From the NCBI GenBank assembly GCA_900404475.1, contig OUQQ01000044.1:70330-87058 (forward strand): a stretch of DNA of 16,729 nt, read 5' to 3'. Every line of letters starts with the position of its first letter. Position 1 is the first letter of the stretch. Below are positions 1-10,380 of the stretch, piece after piece. The DNA comes from Spongospora subterranea. Taxonomy: Eukaryota > Endomyxa > Phytomyxea > Plasmodiophorida > Plasmodiophoridae. The position numbers and the translations under genes are program-made. A model generated the notes under the pieces. It was given only the letters and a program-made list of their open reading frames with translations, made no database searches and was not told the origin of the DNA.

Positions 1-1055
1 TTCAACGCGGCGCGCAAAATCAAAATCAATGATGTAGCCAGCTTCTAGAAGAAGATTGATCTGCCTAATATCACCATGAACAAAGGCCATGGAATGTATG
101 GTATGGTATGGTATACAAAGGATCGCGGGTTCTTATGGGTTGAGTAAGCCTGTGTAACCATGGAATGTAGTGTATGAAGCGTATGAATCACACTAATCAC
201 TCCACTGGAAGTCCAACCGCCATTATCCTCTCTGAAAGAATATTTCAAAATAGAAATTTCGCCACCAACATTATCACACCCGTCGAGCAAAGTTTGCACC
301 AAAACAAGGTTTGGCCGATCATATCCGCCATCAAACATTTTCCAAACTTCATCATGTCGATCTTTCTGATGATTAGATACACGATAGCTCACGTCATCAT
401 CAGAATGCCATTTCAAAAAAGTAAAGTCTCTATCGGAGTCCAGATGAGGGCACGAAAGACGTTGAGAATTACAATAATGTGCATCAAACAAGCTGGATTC
501 CTTATCCATTTGATGAAGGAATTCTATTTCTGCCCGAAAACCAGATAAAAATGATGCAACTGAGTCTATATCTGACCAGAAACATTTGATTAATGGTTTG
601 CTAACGGCCATGGTTGAAGTGCCATCGAAAACATGAACACGTAATCGCAAAACATTCGAGTCACAAACGATGGCAATGAAGGCACCAAAATTCAAGTATG
701 GCGAACGCACACGATTGCCAAGCGACTGGCTCTCCTCATTCAAGGTCAAGCTGTTCTTTGCTTCAAAGTGGGCATAAAGATATTTACGATTCGGGTGTAG
801 TGAATGAACAAAACCCATATCTGCCACGGAAGGATGAGAAATGGATCCGGATGCACCGAGAATTGGGAGTTGATGACACAAAAGTATTTGATCCTGAAAA
901 TATTGGTAGAGAAACGCGGCAAATGTATCCGCAATAGATGTTGAAAGAAAGTTTTCATGATGATTGTCAGGAGCTGTCATATAATCAATAACGCAGTTGA
1001 AACGTCGAGCAAAGATGCCATTAAATTTGCTCGGAGATTGCATGGAAGGCAACAT
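1..1055 (-). CDS. Nuclease-kinase fusion resembling Crinkler/CR-type effectors, partial and interrupted
   Basis: An open frame runs from ATG 1055 to a stop at 45-47 (336 codons). Near its N terminus it shows a PD-(D/E)XK-like core: D79, then the strand YLYAHFEAKN with E98 and K100. This is followed by beta-rich sequence and a helical region. Beyond the stop, in another frame, positions 1-89 encode a kinase catalytic loop (VHGDIRQIN) and a DFD metal-binding triplet (IIDFDFAR), so the gene continues off the left edge. The kinase frame rejoins the main frame exactly if the 71 bp between two 12-bp direct repeats (87-98 and 158-169) are skipped; that segment lacks GT-AG ends in this register. A REase-fold domain followed by a kinase is known from Crinkler-RHS-type proteins of fungi and oomycetes; assignment to that class is inference. 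An ordinary nuclease-kinase gene is possible. It may be a pseudogene. Confidence 0.55.
87..169. repeat. 12-bp direct repeats bounding a 71-bp interruption
   Basis: CCATGGAATGTA occurs at 87-98 and again at 158-169, a spacing of 71 bp. The interval also holds a short GGTAT tandem (about 96-113). Skipping one repeat plus the interval restores a continuous nuclease-to-kinase frame on the minus strand. The interval has no GT-AG boundaries in that register, so it looks more like a duplication or insertion than a normal intron. Confidence 0.7.
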
Positions 1056-1769
1056 TTGGAGTGATAAAAGAAATGCGAATCTCGGGAGGATATGAGAGCG
1101 GGATTGAGCAGTGACATCGTGGAGCGCGTGAAGACTTTGAATGTTTCCGATGTTTTTGGACTATTGATGGGGCGCTGCCAAATTACCCTATGCCGTTTTC
1201 AAGTTCGAACGCCAAAAACCGTTTAACCGTCCATTCAAGCGAAAGTAATTGTCTGATTGACTATTGACAAACATGAATCTTCCGGATTTTTGCAGGACTT
1301 TTCGACAAAGTATAAATTTGACTTGATGAGAAAGTCAACCAAAGTAACGCCCCACTGAAATCATAAATTGCACGCGACCTTGGGAACGGCGATAGAAAAT
1401 GCTTGACGCTCTGTGAGCGTCCAAATCATATTGTGTTTGGGTAAAAACTCGGAATCGGGGATCGAACTGGCCTGCTAGCAAAACCGATTTCAACTTTACT
1501 CTATTTATCATATGTATGGAAAGCATTTACAGCAAAATTGTCGATGTTCATGGGTATTCGAACCTGTTACTATCAGAATGTAAAGCCATTTGTTCCCCAC
1601 AGGAACGTTTGTACAGTAGGATACTGTGGCGCGTCCTCGACAGCGCAGTGTACAGTACCAGTGGTGTACCAGTACAGTGCCCCTCTACGTCTAATCCTCA
1701 ACCCCGCGAATATCTTCACTGTGGTCTGGGACTGCTGTTAAGGTACACACAGGTGATGATAATCACAAC
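1056..1769. other. Intergenic region between divergent genes
   Basis: No convincing gene. The short open frames here show no recognisable domain. The region holds a perfect 7-bp hairpin (GACGCTC-TGT-GAGCGTC, 1405-1421), a TATA-like stretch near 1308-1318 that could serve the minus-strand gene, and a cluster of GTAC-containing repeats at 1611-1680. Both flanking genes read outward from this region, so it probably contains both promoters. Confidence 0.5.
1611..1680. promoter_or_regulatory. Cluster of TGTACAGTA-like repeats upstream of the GTPase gene
   Basis: Within 70 bp there is a palindrome ACAGTA-GGA-TACTGT (1613-1627) and a group of GTAC-centred words (TGTACAGTACC, TGTACCAGTAC). The cluster lies 90-160 bp upstream of the GTPase start codon. 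It may be a set of protein-binding sites; no factor can be named. Confidence 0.3.
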
Positions 1770-4459
1770 ATGGCGATGAAAGAGCATGTACGACATGGCG
1801 TCAAAAGACCACATCTCGATATCGGGAATTCCTGTGATACTGAATCTGCATCAGCATTGAAGCGCCATTCCGGGTCGTCCGTCGCTGATTCATGCCGCTT
1901 ATGGAACACGGTCTTGAAAGACCAATTACGTTTTCTGTATCTGGAATTTGAAGGAGGAGACGAACGTGGGAAACTTGATTTTCTGGATCCCGTCGTCGAT
2001 CGCTTGATTATTCCAGTAATTGGCAGCTACAATGTCGGAAAATCGGGTAGGTTCTCCTCAATGCGACACATCTGCAAGTCCACAGTTGTTCATCTTTGTT
2101 TTCCATTGATGTGTCATCTATGTTTGGCAGAATCTTCCCATAATTTCAGTACTTACTTTCTTCAGCGTTGATCAACAGCCTTATTGACGAAAACCTACTG
2201 GTGTCTGCTCCCGTTGAGCAAACTGTTGTTCCGTGGGTTGTTCAATCATCAGGGGAGGCATCATCGCTGTCAACGTCTATTATTCGAGACGGATGTCATC
2301 GGGTTGTGTTCACCAAAGCCAAAGATAGCCCCTTCAAGAACATAATTCTTGTCGACACGCCTGGCTATGGGGTATTTTGCGAAACTATGCACGTTTACAT
2401 GATAATGCGGTGCTATGCCCTTTTTTGTTTCATTCGGCTCTGCAATGATAGACGAGTAGAAATATTTTGAGCAGAGCAATGTCATATACTTCTGCAAAAT
2501 TTCATTTTGATTTTCCTAGACACGAGTGTGTCACTTTTAATCATTCACCTTTTATACTCAGGGTGTAGATCCGGTGGATGGGTCTTTGACGCCTGTCCTT
2601 TCAGTTTCGCACGCCATCATCTTATGCATATCTTCTCAAGCTCCAGTTACGGCTCACGACCTTCGCGTTGTCGAGATGTATCGACAATTCAAACGTCCTG
2701 TAATTATCGCTCTAACTAAGGTCAACAAGGCATATGTTTACAAAGTTTGAATCCTCCAAGTATTGGAATAGAACTGTTTTATCATTGGTTCGTCTGTAAA
2801 GGAAATTTTTTCGGCGCTCGAAAATGTCTTCTCTATGTTATTTTTCATGTATATTTTCTCCCTTTTCGTGTGCATATTCAATATCTTCGTTCAGCACCAG
2901 TACATCTTGTTAGGGTTGAATCAAGTTGCATTTTTCTCATGTGTTTCTGGCAGGCCGATTTATGCAAAGATGAGGCAGAGCTTATTTCTGTTTTAACGTC
3001 TGTCCGATCCCGCATGTCACCGACACTTCAATTTTGTCCACATGTTCATCCAGTTTCTTCATCTGCAGACTCGTTTTACGACTTACCCGAGCTCCGTTGC
3101 ACCATATCTGCACTCGAATCCGATCCCAAACGGTTTACGTCATTGATCAACAATTGCGCCGTCCATATACTTACCCAGCGCCATGAGCAACTCGTATCAC
3201 GATTTCAGCGAAAGTGTCGCTATATCACTCAACGAAGCAGCGTTTGGACTGACCTGTCTAAGAAGATCGTTGATGTATGTACCTCAATTGTTTCAGATAT
3301 CGCATCGTGCCGCCATTCCTTGCGCCGTCTGGCGCACTTACCTCAGCCCATGGACAATGTCGGGCCCGCGATTTCCGCTCCCCTAACTGCATTAAGAACG
3401 CAAATTGGTCATTCCCTTGCCAGCCTTCAACGGGATATGCGCGCTTGTTTCGGCCAAAATGTAAGCATGAAATCATGTGTTCTTTCTCAGCAAAGATGGT
3501 GGCCTGTGGGCAAACTTCAAATGCTTTTTCAAAATGTTTGGCTTCTGCTGTACACGTTCTGTTGTTTATAGTTTTATCAAAAGTTGAAACATCATTTCAA
3601 ATTGAAGAGTTTTTATGGCACAATGCAGCCACTCAGCCGACTGTGTTTAGGAAAATTCAGTCGATGACGATGCTGGCGAAACTTGCAAATCATCCGATTT
3701 TAACGTATACGATGTAAGTATCATTGCGGCGACTGCATTTTCGCAACTCATTATGTAACGTTCAGTTTCTTAGGGATTTGACCAGGTCGACCAAGAGGGT
3801 GAGATGTTTTTTACAGAACGTGATATCACCATTCCTGTTGACAACATCCTTGCGAACAAAACCAGAGCCACAAATGGCTTCAATTTGTTCGTTAACGAAT
3901 CAAACTCTTTGTCAGGTCTGTATTGAAACATTTTAACAAACAAGTTGACATTTTTCTTTGTTGAACTCATGTCGGCATATTTTCAGAGGAGGTGGAAGCA
4001 TTTAAGGATCAATCTCTCGCAAAGATTCGTCAAGCGGAGCAATACTTGGAGGCTACGCTGTCACCGTCTGGAGAAGATGCAGTTGGCGAACGATCGATTT
4101 TCGATAAAGGCTTGACAGCAACGTCAGCTGCTGGAGTTATGGTCGCAACGGCTTTAAATCCTGTTGTTGGTGTTTGTGCGGCTGTGACTTGGTTGGCGGC
4201 GACTAAACTGGTCAATCGTCACAATTTTGCAAATGCCTCCGATACGAAAGAGCAGCGACGGCAGCAAAGGTTATTGGGATTACCGTTACTGACCTTAGAT
4301 CAAGTAGCAAACGATGTCGCACATTTGCAGCAAGCATCGATCTCATTGCAGCATCGTGCAGCCCAAGATGACGAATCTATCATAGCACTACGTCGCCGAT
4401 TAGACGATTTAGAACAAACCCGTTTGTCCGTCACGAGCGTCATCGATTCAGTAAACTAA
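1770..4459 (+). CDS. Dynamin-superfamily GTPase with C-terminal membrane segment (mitofusin-like or DLP-like)
   Basis: Seven exons: 1770-2046, 2166-2371, 2562-2720, 2954-3460, 3651-3713, 3774-3915, 3987-4459, encoding about 608 aa. Exon 1 ends inside the P-loop, and splicing gives GSYNVGKS-ALINSLI (G1, residues 85-99). G3 is DTPG (156-159), and G4 TKAD (213-216) forms exactly across intron 3, which supports these joins. A helical region follows. A hydrophobic stretch at about 495-524 (start TATSAAGVMVATALNP) could form one or two membrane passes. The C terminus (about 550-605) is heptad-like and probably coiled coil. Dynamin_N GTPases of this layout fuse or reshape membranes; mitofusins have the same order but are usually longer with a longer N-terminal region. 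Introns are 119, 190, 233, 190, 60 and 71 nt. ATG 1770 is the first ATG after an in-frame stop near 1693. Exact subfamily is uncertain. Confidence 0.85.
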
Positions 4460-4548
4460 CTGGTATTTAACAAGTCCAGAGTTATTAAACGCGAGTTCTG
4501 TGCTTTGCTCAAACCTAATCTCGTTTTACCTATGCCGGCTCCGGTTAC

Positions 4549-5047
4549 ATGAATGCCTCGTTCCGTCCGACGGTTGCTGTCTCTTGCAGAGACGAGCTCT
4601 CGTCGTTTTTAATTCACTCCATCGACACTCGGATCGAACTAGGTGGCATCGGTCTCCGACCCTGCCCCAACGAGCCCAGTCGCATTCCTTTCCATTCTCT
4701 CCTGCTGTCCCGGCGTCACCTCAGCAACTTCGACTTGCAATGTTGCTGAGTTTTAGGGTTTGTACCTTTGCGATAGTTTCGGCGCTTGAGGCCCCGATGA
4801 TTTTGCAGTAACAATCTAGGTAGAATCACGCGCCAGGACGCAGTCTATTCCTGTCCTGTCCAATTACAATCCCTCCCGTGAGCCCAACGTCGCCATCACT
4901 CCCGTGGGTGTCGAAAACGAGTCGACAACAGTTGCTTCATATCGAGATAAGCTGCACTGGATAGATATCTTGATAGTCTGCCCCGCGAATCCCGACTCCA
5001 TCGATACTCGCCCCCATCTCCTACTGCACTTAAAAGGTTCCTGGTGA
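4549..5047 (+). mobile_element. Degenerate non-LTR retrotransposon fragment (reverse transcriptase C-terminal region), copy 1
   Basis: Two broken frames read in the same direction. At 4549-4749 a frame contains IELGGIGLRPCP, typical of the GGLGLR segment downstream of the RT catalytic core in LINE-like elements. At 4871-5047 another frame has REPNVAITPVGV followed by KLHWIDILIVCPANPDSI, resembling the 'DV.V..P..PS' motif at the far C terminus of such reverse transcriptases. No catalytic YxDD, endonuclease or intact frame is visible. The 4871-5006 part is repeated inverted at about 5300-5435. Identification rests on motif memory only. Confidence 0.5.
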
Positions 5048-5256
5048 TGAGCCGCCAGTTCCCGCCGGCGACGGGCACGAACACGTCTGGGAGCAGCTGC
5101 TTGAACGAGGCCTTGACGTAATGGCGTCATTTGGACAAGTAGCGCCTTCAGCACGGCAATCCAACCGTCACCACTGGCGCCGTAAATGTCGTTTGTCAGG
5201 GGAATGAAGGTTGTATCTTTATCGGCGAGATTTGATTTGTTAGGTCGTGGGTCTGA

Positions 5257-5531
5257 TCACGATTGTCTGATGCGAAGCGGGGAATTCGCGCGGACCGGGG
5301 CAATCGAGTCGGGCTTCGTTGGGCAAACAATCGAGACATCTAACAAGTGCAGTTTGCCTCGAATAAAACAGCTGTTGTCGGATCGTTTATCGACACCCTC
5401 GGGAGTGATGACGACGTGGGACACACAGGAGGGATTTTGACCGGCCCGGACGAGAAAGGCGAGGAGGCGTCATGGATCATGTGATGACAAATGCAGGTGA
5501 GGGCACGAACGCCGAGGCTATTGATTGTCAT
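5257..5531 (-). mobile_element. Degenerate non-LTR retrotransposon fragment, copy 2, inverted
   Basis: Read on the minus strand, this contains LGVRALTC...HHMIHDA, resembling the cysteine/histidine element (HALSC..RH) that follows the RT domain in LINE-like proteins. In a shifted frame come VVITPEGVDK and KLHLLDVSIVCPTKPDSI. The second part aligns with copy 1 over about 135 bp (5300-5435 reversed against 4871-5006), at roughly three quarters identity by eye. The frameshift between the two halves and the stop at 5257-5259 show that it is dead. Confidence 0.5.
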
Positions 5532-5559
5532 CTAATATGTCTGCCCGCCCTTTGTCCAT

Positions 5560-7769
5560 AATGACGATCTCCCTATCCGTTGACACCTGCGTCGCCATTG
5601 ACTGCTGGATTGCCTTGCTCAAGGCGCTGCTTGGTCAATCGGACCCGAATCATCGAGGGCCTCATTGAAGCAGCTTCTAACAGACGTATCTGTTTCCATT
5701 GGACGCGGCAATCGGCGACTCAATTAGAACATCTCCAATTGCTCTACACGCTCAACTGAGTCACTTTTATCGAGGTTTCCCGAACGTCAAATCGCCATTG
5801 CCACACCCTCCGTCCCCTTTCCTCCGCCTGACCCCAACCTCCACATCACATTCCTATCCAATAAACCACCTTAATACGGTCTATTGAGCATTTATTATCA
5901 GCGTACCCTGACACCAGGTTTTATCATTTGTTCAACAGTTTTACGCCGATTCGACTAGGATATCAGGAATTGTTTCTGATAAGCAGTCTTCTCACCATTT
6001 TAACTTCATGCTTGGATATCTCATTCTTGTCGAATCAGTGATAGAGCAATAGGAGTAGGACTTTGTGTTGTCATTTGATTTCAGTTTCCCCTCCCCCCAC
6101 ACTACAAGAAAACAACAATTCCGAAGTCTGATTAGTTGGAAACCAATCTGCAATTGGGAGGTTCAGAAAGTCGAGGACAAGCCAGAACATGAAATGGCAG
6201 TTGTTTTGAAACGAAACTAAATTCGCTTTCAAAACTGAGTTGATTATTTCAGAGCACGTTGGACTTCCTGCGAAATGAGCCAATCGTAGCGCTCCCCTAG
6301 CGAACGCAGCGCAACGTCAATCCATTTTCTACTATTGTGCAGCATCAAGCCTACATGTGCTGACCCGGGCTGATGCATCTCTAAGTCTTAATTTCTCTAC
6401 ATCACCAGGCCAGTTTCGCAGCTCAAATGTAAATAGAGGTGACGTCAAACATGTGTTTTCATCGAAAAATGGAAGACCAAGGGCTTTGGATAAATTCAGA
6501 ATAATATAAAAGCCCAATAGATCATGCGATGTGGGAATACGTGATGAAGTCGTCGATGTCCGATGCCTATACAGGATTAATTATGCACCCAAAGGGATGT
6601 CTGTTCAAGGCCAGGCCAGGTAGGTTCCTCGATTGTCCCCAAACCTACGCCGTTCTCGTTCACGGTGATAATGTTGTCGCAAAATCGCTCGACCGACATA
6701 CGATTTGAATTTTCAGTGATTCACATCACTTGGCATGGTTTCTGCAGGTTTACGCCATCGAGATGATCAAGGTCTATGTCGCTGAAATATGTAAGTAATT
6801 TGAAGTCCATCAGCATTGCCGAATGTTGAAGTCTAGCAACCTCACCAACTCCAACGCCAGGCATTGGTCCTGTTCCCTTAACGATGCAGTCTGCTGAGAT
6901 GTGTCACTTCATCTCATCGAATATGTCAATATACAGCGGGGACAAGTCAGCTAGAGGCAATGACATTGTATTAGGTAGTGCTTATTACTCGATACGTTGG
7001 TGATTCGATTGTTTGACGCCAAACAGCAATAAAGCGCGTTGATCTGATGAGATTGCGAACTGAAAAGACTTCGTCACGATGACTTCAGAGGTGTCGAAGA
7101 GTGTCATTGATTGAATGAGTGCCCTCTACAAGATGCTCCCACAATCATGGGTAGATACTTTTTGGTAAAAAATGTTGAAAAAGGTGAAGTCAAGAACATG
7201 GCGTCAAGCAAGTTTGACGAGTTCTATTGAATTGTAACCATGGCGACAGTTGCTAAACGGTATGCTGGTTCTGTAATTGACGTACCACATGTCATATCAA
7301 TACTAGTTTCGTGTGGCTTAATCAAGGGGTTTATCTGGAATAACAAAATCTAACATTCAACACAAGCAACTGTAGATATTGATATCGTACCTTTGTTGCC
7401 TCAAAAATAGGTGGTAGTCTGACTTATCAAAGGTTCGTATTCTTTTGTTCATATTGAGAAAATAGTTATGCTCTGGTTTATCAATAAATTTTTTTGATGG
7501 CAACGCAAACATTTCCGAATATGAGCAGAGTTTAAACAAAGCTGAAATCGATGAAACAAATGTTAAATCGATCGTATGGCGTCTGGCGTATCAGAGAATT
7601 CGGTGATTACATACCTGTGATTTTGTCCAATGATCGCAGTGTAGCATATGTACACTATCTGGCGGAGGCCGCAGCGCAGAAAGCAATTGTCACTTGAAAC
7701 CGTTGCACAATCGCGTGGTCACATATTGTTTCCGAACTCCGACTGTGATCTTTCCAAGAGCGTTTGCAT
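5560..7769. other. Long region without a firm gene
   Basis: No recognisable protein domain on either strand. 5560-5900 may be further retroelement debris. Between about 7540 and 6280 the minus strand has several coding-like stretches, described separately. No tRNA, rRNA or long repeat was seen. Everything here may be decayed sequence. Confidence 0.4.
6332..7539 (-). pseudogene. Possible decayed or heavily spliced unidentified gene (weak)
   Basis: One minus-strand frame gives several stretches with coding-like composition: 7539-7357, then around 7100-6980 (TSEVIVTKSFQFAISSDQR), 6966-6907, 6903-6724 and 6720-6577 (ending NGVGLGTIEEPTWPGLEQ). They are separated by stop codons, two of them TGA at 6906-6904 and 6723-6721. 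Some stops can be removed with plausible short introns, for example GTATCG...CTAATAC...CTCTAG at about 6989-6944. An adjacent frame at 6517-6332 is also open. Stop spacing is only modestly better than chance and no family is recognised. Confidence 0.2.
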
Positions 7770-9193
7770 ATGGACTTGGACGTTGATAACAATGTGTTAT
7801 TGTATGTCGAGGAGGAGGAGAATGACGAATATGATGAGAAGGAGTGTGATTGCAGGTTGGTATTTCCCAGTTTGTCCACATGATTCCGCCCAGACATTAC
7901 TTATCCAGCTCAATTTTTCTGCGGCATGGCGTACATCAAGATCGTGGACGACGTACGGCTATGGAAGATACACACATGATCGAACACCACTTTACCGAAT
8001 TGGTAGCTAGGGAGATGAAGACGACAAGCGCCCCCGTCTTTTTCCCGTTGGACCTCCATTCCGTATATTTCGGCCTGTTTGATGGCCATGCCGGCGTCGC
8101 AGCTGCCGAATTTTGCAAACGTAATCTGCACAGGAATATTGCTCGTAGTATACCGACGTGTCAAAATATGGCCGAAGCAATGTCTCAAGGGTAGGTTCAG
8201 CTTCCGATCAAGGGATTTCTACTTACAGGTTATTAGGTTTCTTCTAACGGATCAACAATTTCTTGATTCTGCAAGATTGAACAACGAAGAGTCAGGCTCG
8301 GTCTGCGTATCAGTGATTTGTTCGGGTGATACGCTGCACATCGCCCATACTGGGGATTCACGTGCTGTATTATGCCGTGCCGGCAATCCCGTCTTTTTGA
8401 CATTAGACCATAAGCCAACATGGTACTATGCATTTCCTGTTTCGCCTTTTGCTGGCGAATCAACTGCTATAAAACAGTGATGGAGAGAAAGCCCGCGTGG
8501 AGAAGAACGGCGGCACTGTTGAATGGGATATGTTGAACGGCGTATTGGAAGTGTCACGAGCCATTGGCGACTTCGACCGCGATCTGGGGCTGAAAACGAG
8601 AGGCTTAACGGCCTTACCTGAGACAAAAGTGGTACGAACATTGCTTTTTCGGTAAATGTTGTGTTTGAGACTCTCAGGACAGGTCAAATTGTTAGACGCC
8701 GATGAATTTATGATCATAGCCTGCGATGGGCTATGGGACGTCATCGACTCTTCAGAGGCCATCAGTTTCGCAAGAGCACACCTTCACCGGTACAATGAAT
8801 TGGTTTTTGCGGTGTGCACATAATTTGAATTCCACCACTGTAGGTACGACAGTGTAGATGCCGCCAGCGAATTTCTAGTCCGAGAGGCGTTAAGAAGGCA
8901 GAGTGAGGATAATATTACCGTAATCATTATTGCCTTCCAAAAATACGACGCTAGCAGCTGCACAGGTCAGTCCGCCGGGAAGAAACCGTTGCTGTTCACG
9001 TGATGATATTACTGTCTTAGACCGGATTGTTCCCCGCGATGCCACTGTCTGCGATCTTCCTGCACATGCAGTTTTGCCATCAGATAAGGATATAAAAGAA
9101 GAGATGGCCAATGAAACTACTCCGATGTCAAGCCGCAGGCGGCCAAGGTTCTCTGCCAAAGGCCTCGCACATGTTCGCGGTCTTCTTGGATAA
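7770..9193 (+). CDS. PP2C-type protein serine/threonine phosphatase
   Basis: Seven exons: 7770-7855, 7909-8190, 8237-8422, 8478-8631, 8683-8789, 8844-8965, 9021-9193, giving 369 aa. All six introns are 46-55 nt. Metal-binding and catalytic PP2C motifs occur in order: GRRTAMEDTH (42-51), FDGHAG (86-91), SGSVCVS (142-148), HTGDSRAVL (160-168), LEVSRAIGD (208-216), ACDGLWDV (249-256) and SEDNITV (292-298). Such enzymes remove phosphate from Ser/Thr using two Mn/Mg ions. The 'GVLEVSRAIGD' wording recalls ILKAP-type members, but this is not decisive. The N terminus carries an acidic run (EEEENDEYDE). ATG 7770 is the first ATG after an in-frame TGA. The last intron (8966-9020) replaces an early TGA at 9001 and adds a basic tail. 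It converges on the next gene with a 111-bp gap. Confidence 0.93.
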
Positions 9194-9304
9194 TGGAGCA
9201 GTCGATAATTGGCGTTCGCGCCTTCTGTATATGATCCCGTCTATTCTCTTTCAATGTCTTTTTCCCCAACTTCAAAAATATACCTACGCTGTATTTAAAT
9301 GCGA

Positions 9305-10307
9305 TTATGGCTTTTGGTGCGTCTGCTTGTAAAACTGTACAATATCCTTATGAATCGGTATGGCTATCGCATCGGCGTCTTTACGACTGAGTTGATCGAT
9401 CTGAATTTAACTTTCAAAAACTGTTGAATGCATCCCACAAATACTGACCTTCTGTAGGATCTGGATATTTCCCCAGTGCGGAAGTCTTGAGCAAGTTATT
9501 GTTTCCGAGAGTGGGATCATTGTCAACTCTTCACAATCGGTAGCCCAATTTGAATGAATTTCGTCTATGACTTGCGATTGTGAGCTTATTGGCGCAATAT
9601 TCCTGATTAGCCACTCAAATATCAACCCTGACGCAGTGCCTGCATTGATTGTTTTGGACGAAAATGGCAGTTGATTCGGCTTAAGCAAAGCAGTGAATGT
9701 TGCAAATATATCTGAGTCAGGTGCTGGGGCCATGGGCATTGTGTGGCGCAACATCATCGGTCGTGGAGCGTTGTGAATCTTTTCTGGATCGAATTCCACT
9801 GTATTGCCATTCTTCATCAGGTTTCTGTAAGCGTTTTCTGCCAAGTCCACAAGCTGGTCAATTAAGGAAATCGATGGAATACGGCAAGGATGGCCAAGCT
9901 GGGAAACGACCGAGAAAATAGCGGCAATACCAGGGCCAATTCCAATTCCTCCCGCAGGGAGGAGAATTAAAGGACAACCGACGTCGGACAGCAAAATAAA
10001 TTCTGTTGAAAACTGTTTTATATCCGATAACCACATGACTGAAAACGTTTTTCTAACCAGATGACATGTTCCCAACTGGGTCAATGGTGAAAGTTGTTCC
10101 TTGACGTCCAAGTGTAATGATGTTCCTGGTGGGATCAAGGTTCCAGTACCGAGGGTCGGGATTCGGCGCGCGTATATTGATCTCAGACGGGGAACGGAAT
10201 TCAATCTAAGGACCGCATAACCTTTATGGATTCGCAGAGGTTGGCGATGAAACTAACTCGGAATCGATGTAGGGAACGATGCCCAATAATGATATCTCCG
10301 GATCCAT
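9305..10307 (-). CDS. Unidentified protein of about 300 aa, three exons
   Basis: Exons 10307-10258, 10205-9449 and 9400-9305. Introns of 52 nt (GTTAGT...CTTAG) and 48 nt (GTCAGT...TTCAG) match the phosphatase's intron size and keep the frame, so the model is well supported although the family is not recognised. The product starts MDPEISLLGIVPYID. It has a hydrophobic Gly-rich stretch at about 94-117 (PLILLPAGGIGIGPGIAA) that could be a membrane segment or a buried loop, a Pro/Met-rich middle (APRPMMLRHTMPMAPAP), and ends IVQFYKQTHQKP. A 45-nt GTTAGA...ACAG segment around codons 66-81 could be a further in-frame intron. An apparent flavoenzyme-like 'SICG' near the end lies inside intron 2 and should not be used for assignment. 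Confidence 0.65.
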
Positions 10308-10380
10308 CATTAGAGACTGCGGAAAACAAGTGTCCCTCCTTGACCGAAAAGTAAAAGGCAATCATAAACAGATTATGACT

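Noticed and set aside
1459..1467. tRNA B-box-like GTTCGATCC on the minus strand, also at 4631-4639
   Set aside because: No A-box at a proper distance and the T-stem does not pair; the second site lies inside the reverse-transcriptase remnant.
1516..1779. Short plus-strand frames upstream of the GTPase
   Set aside because: No domain, and they overlap the palindrome cluster and probable promoter; no splice link to the GTPase frame was found.
2747..2953. Open frame preceding exon 4 of the GTPase
   Set aside because: Splicing AAG|GTCAAC to CAG|GCCGAT creates the GTPase TKAD motif, so this stretch is intron read-through.
9407..9460. Flavoreductase-like 'SICG' C-terminal motif in the gene at 9305-10307
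   Set aside because: The motif lies within a 48-nt GTCAGT...TTCAG intron; splicing gives a better frame with a different C terminus.
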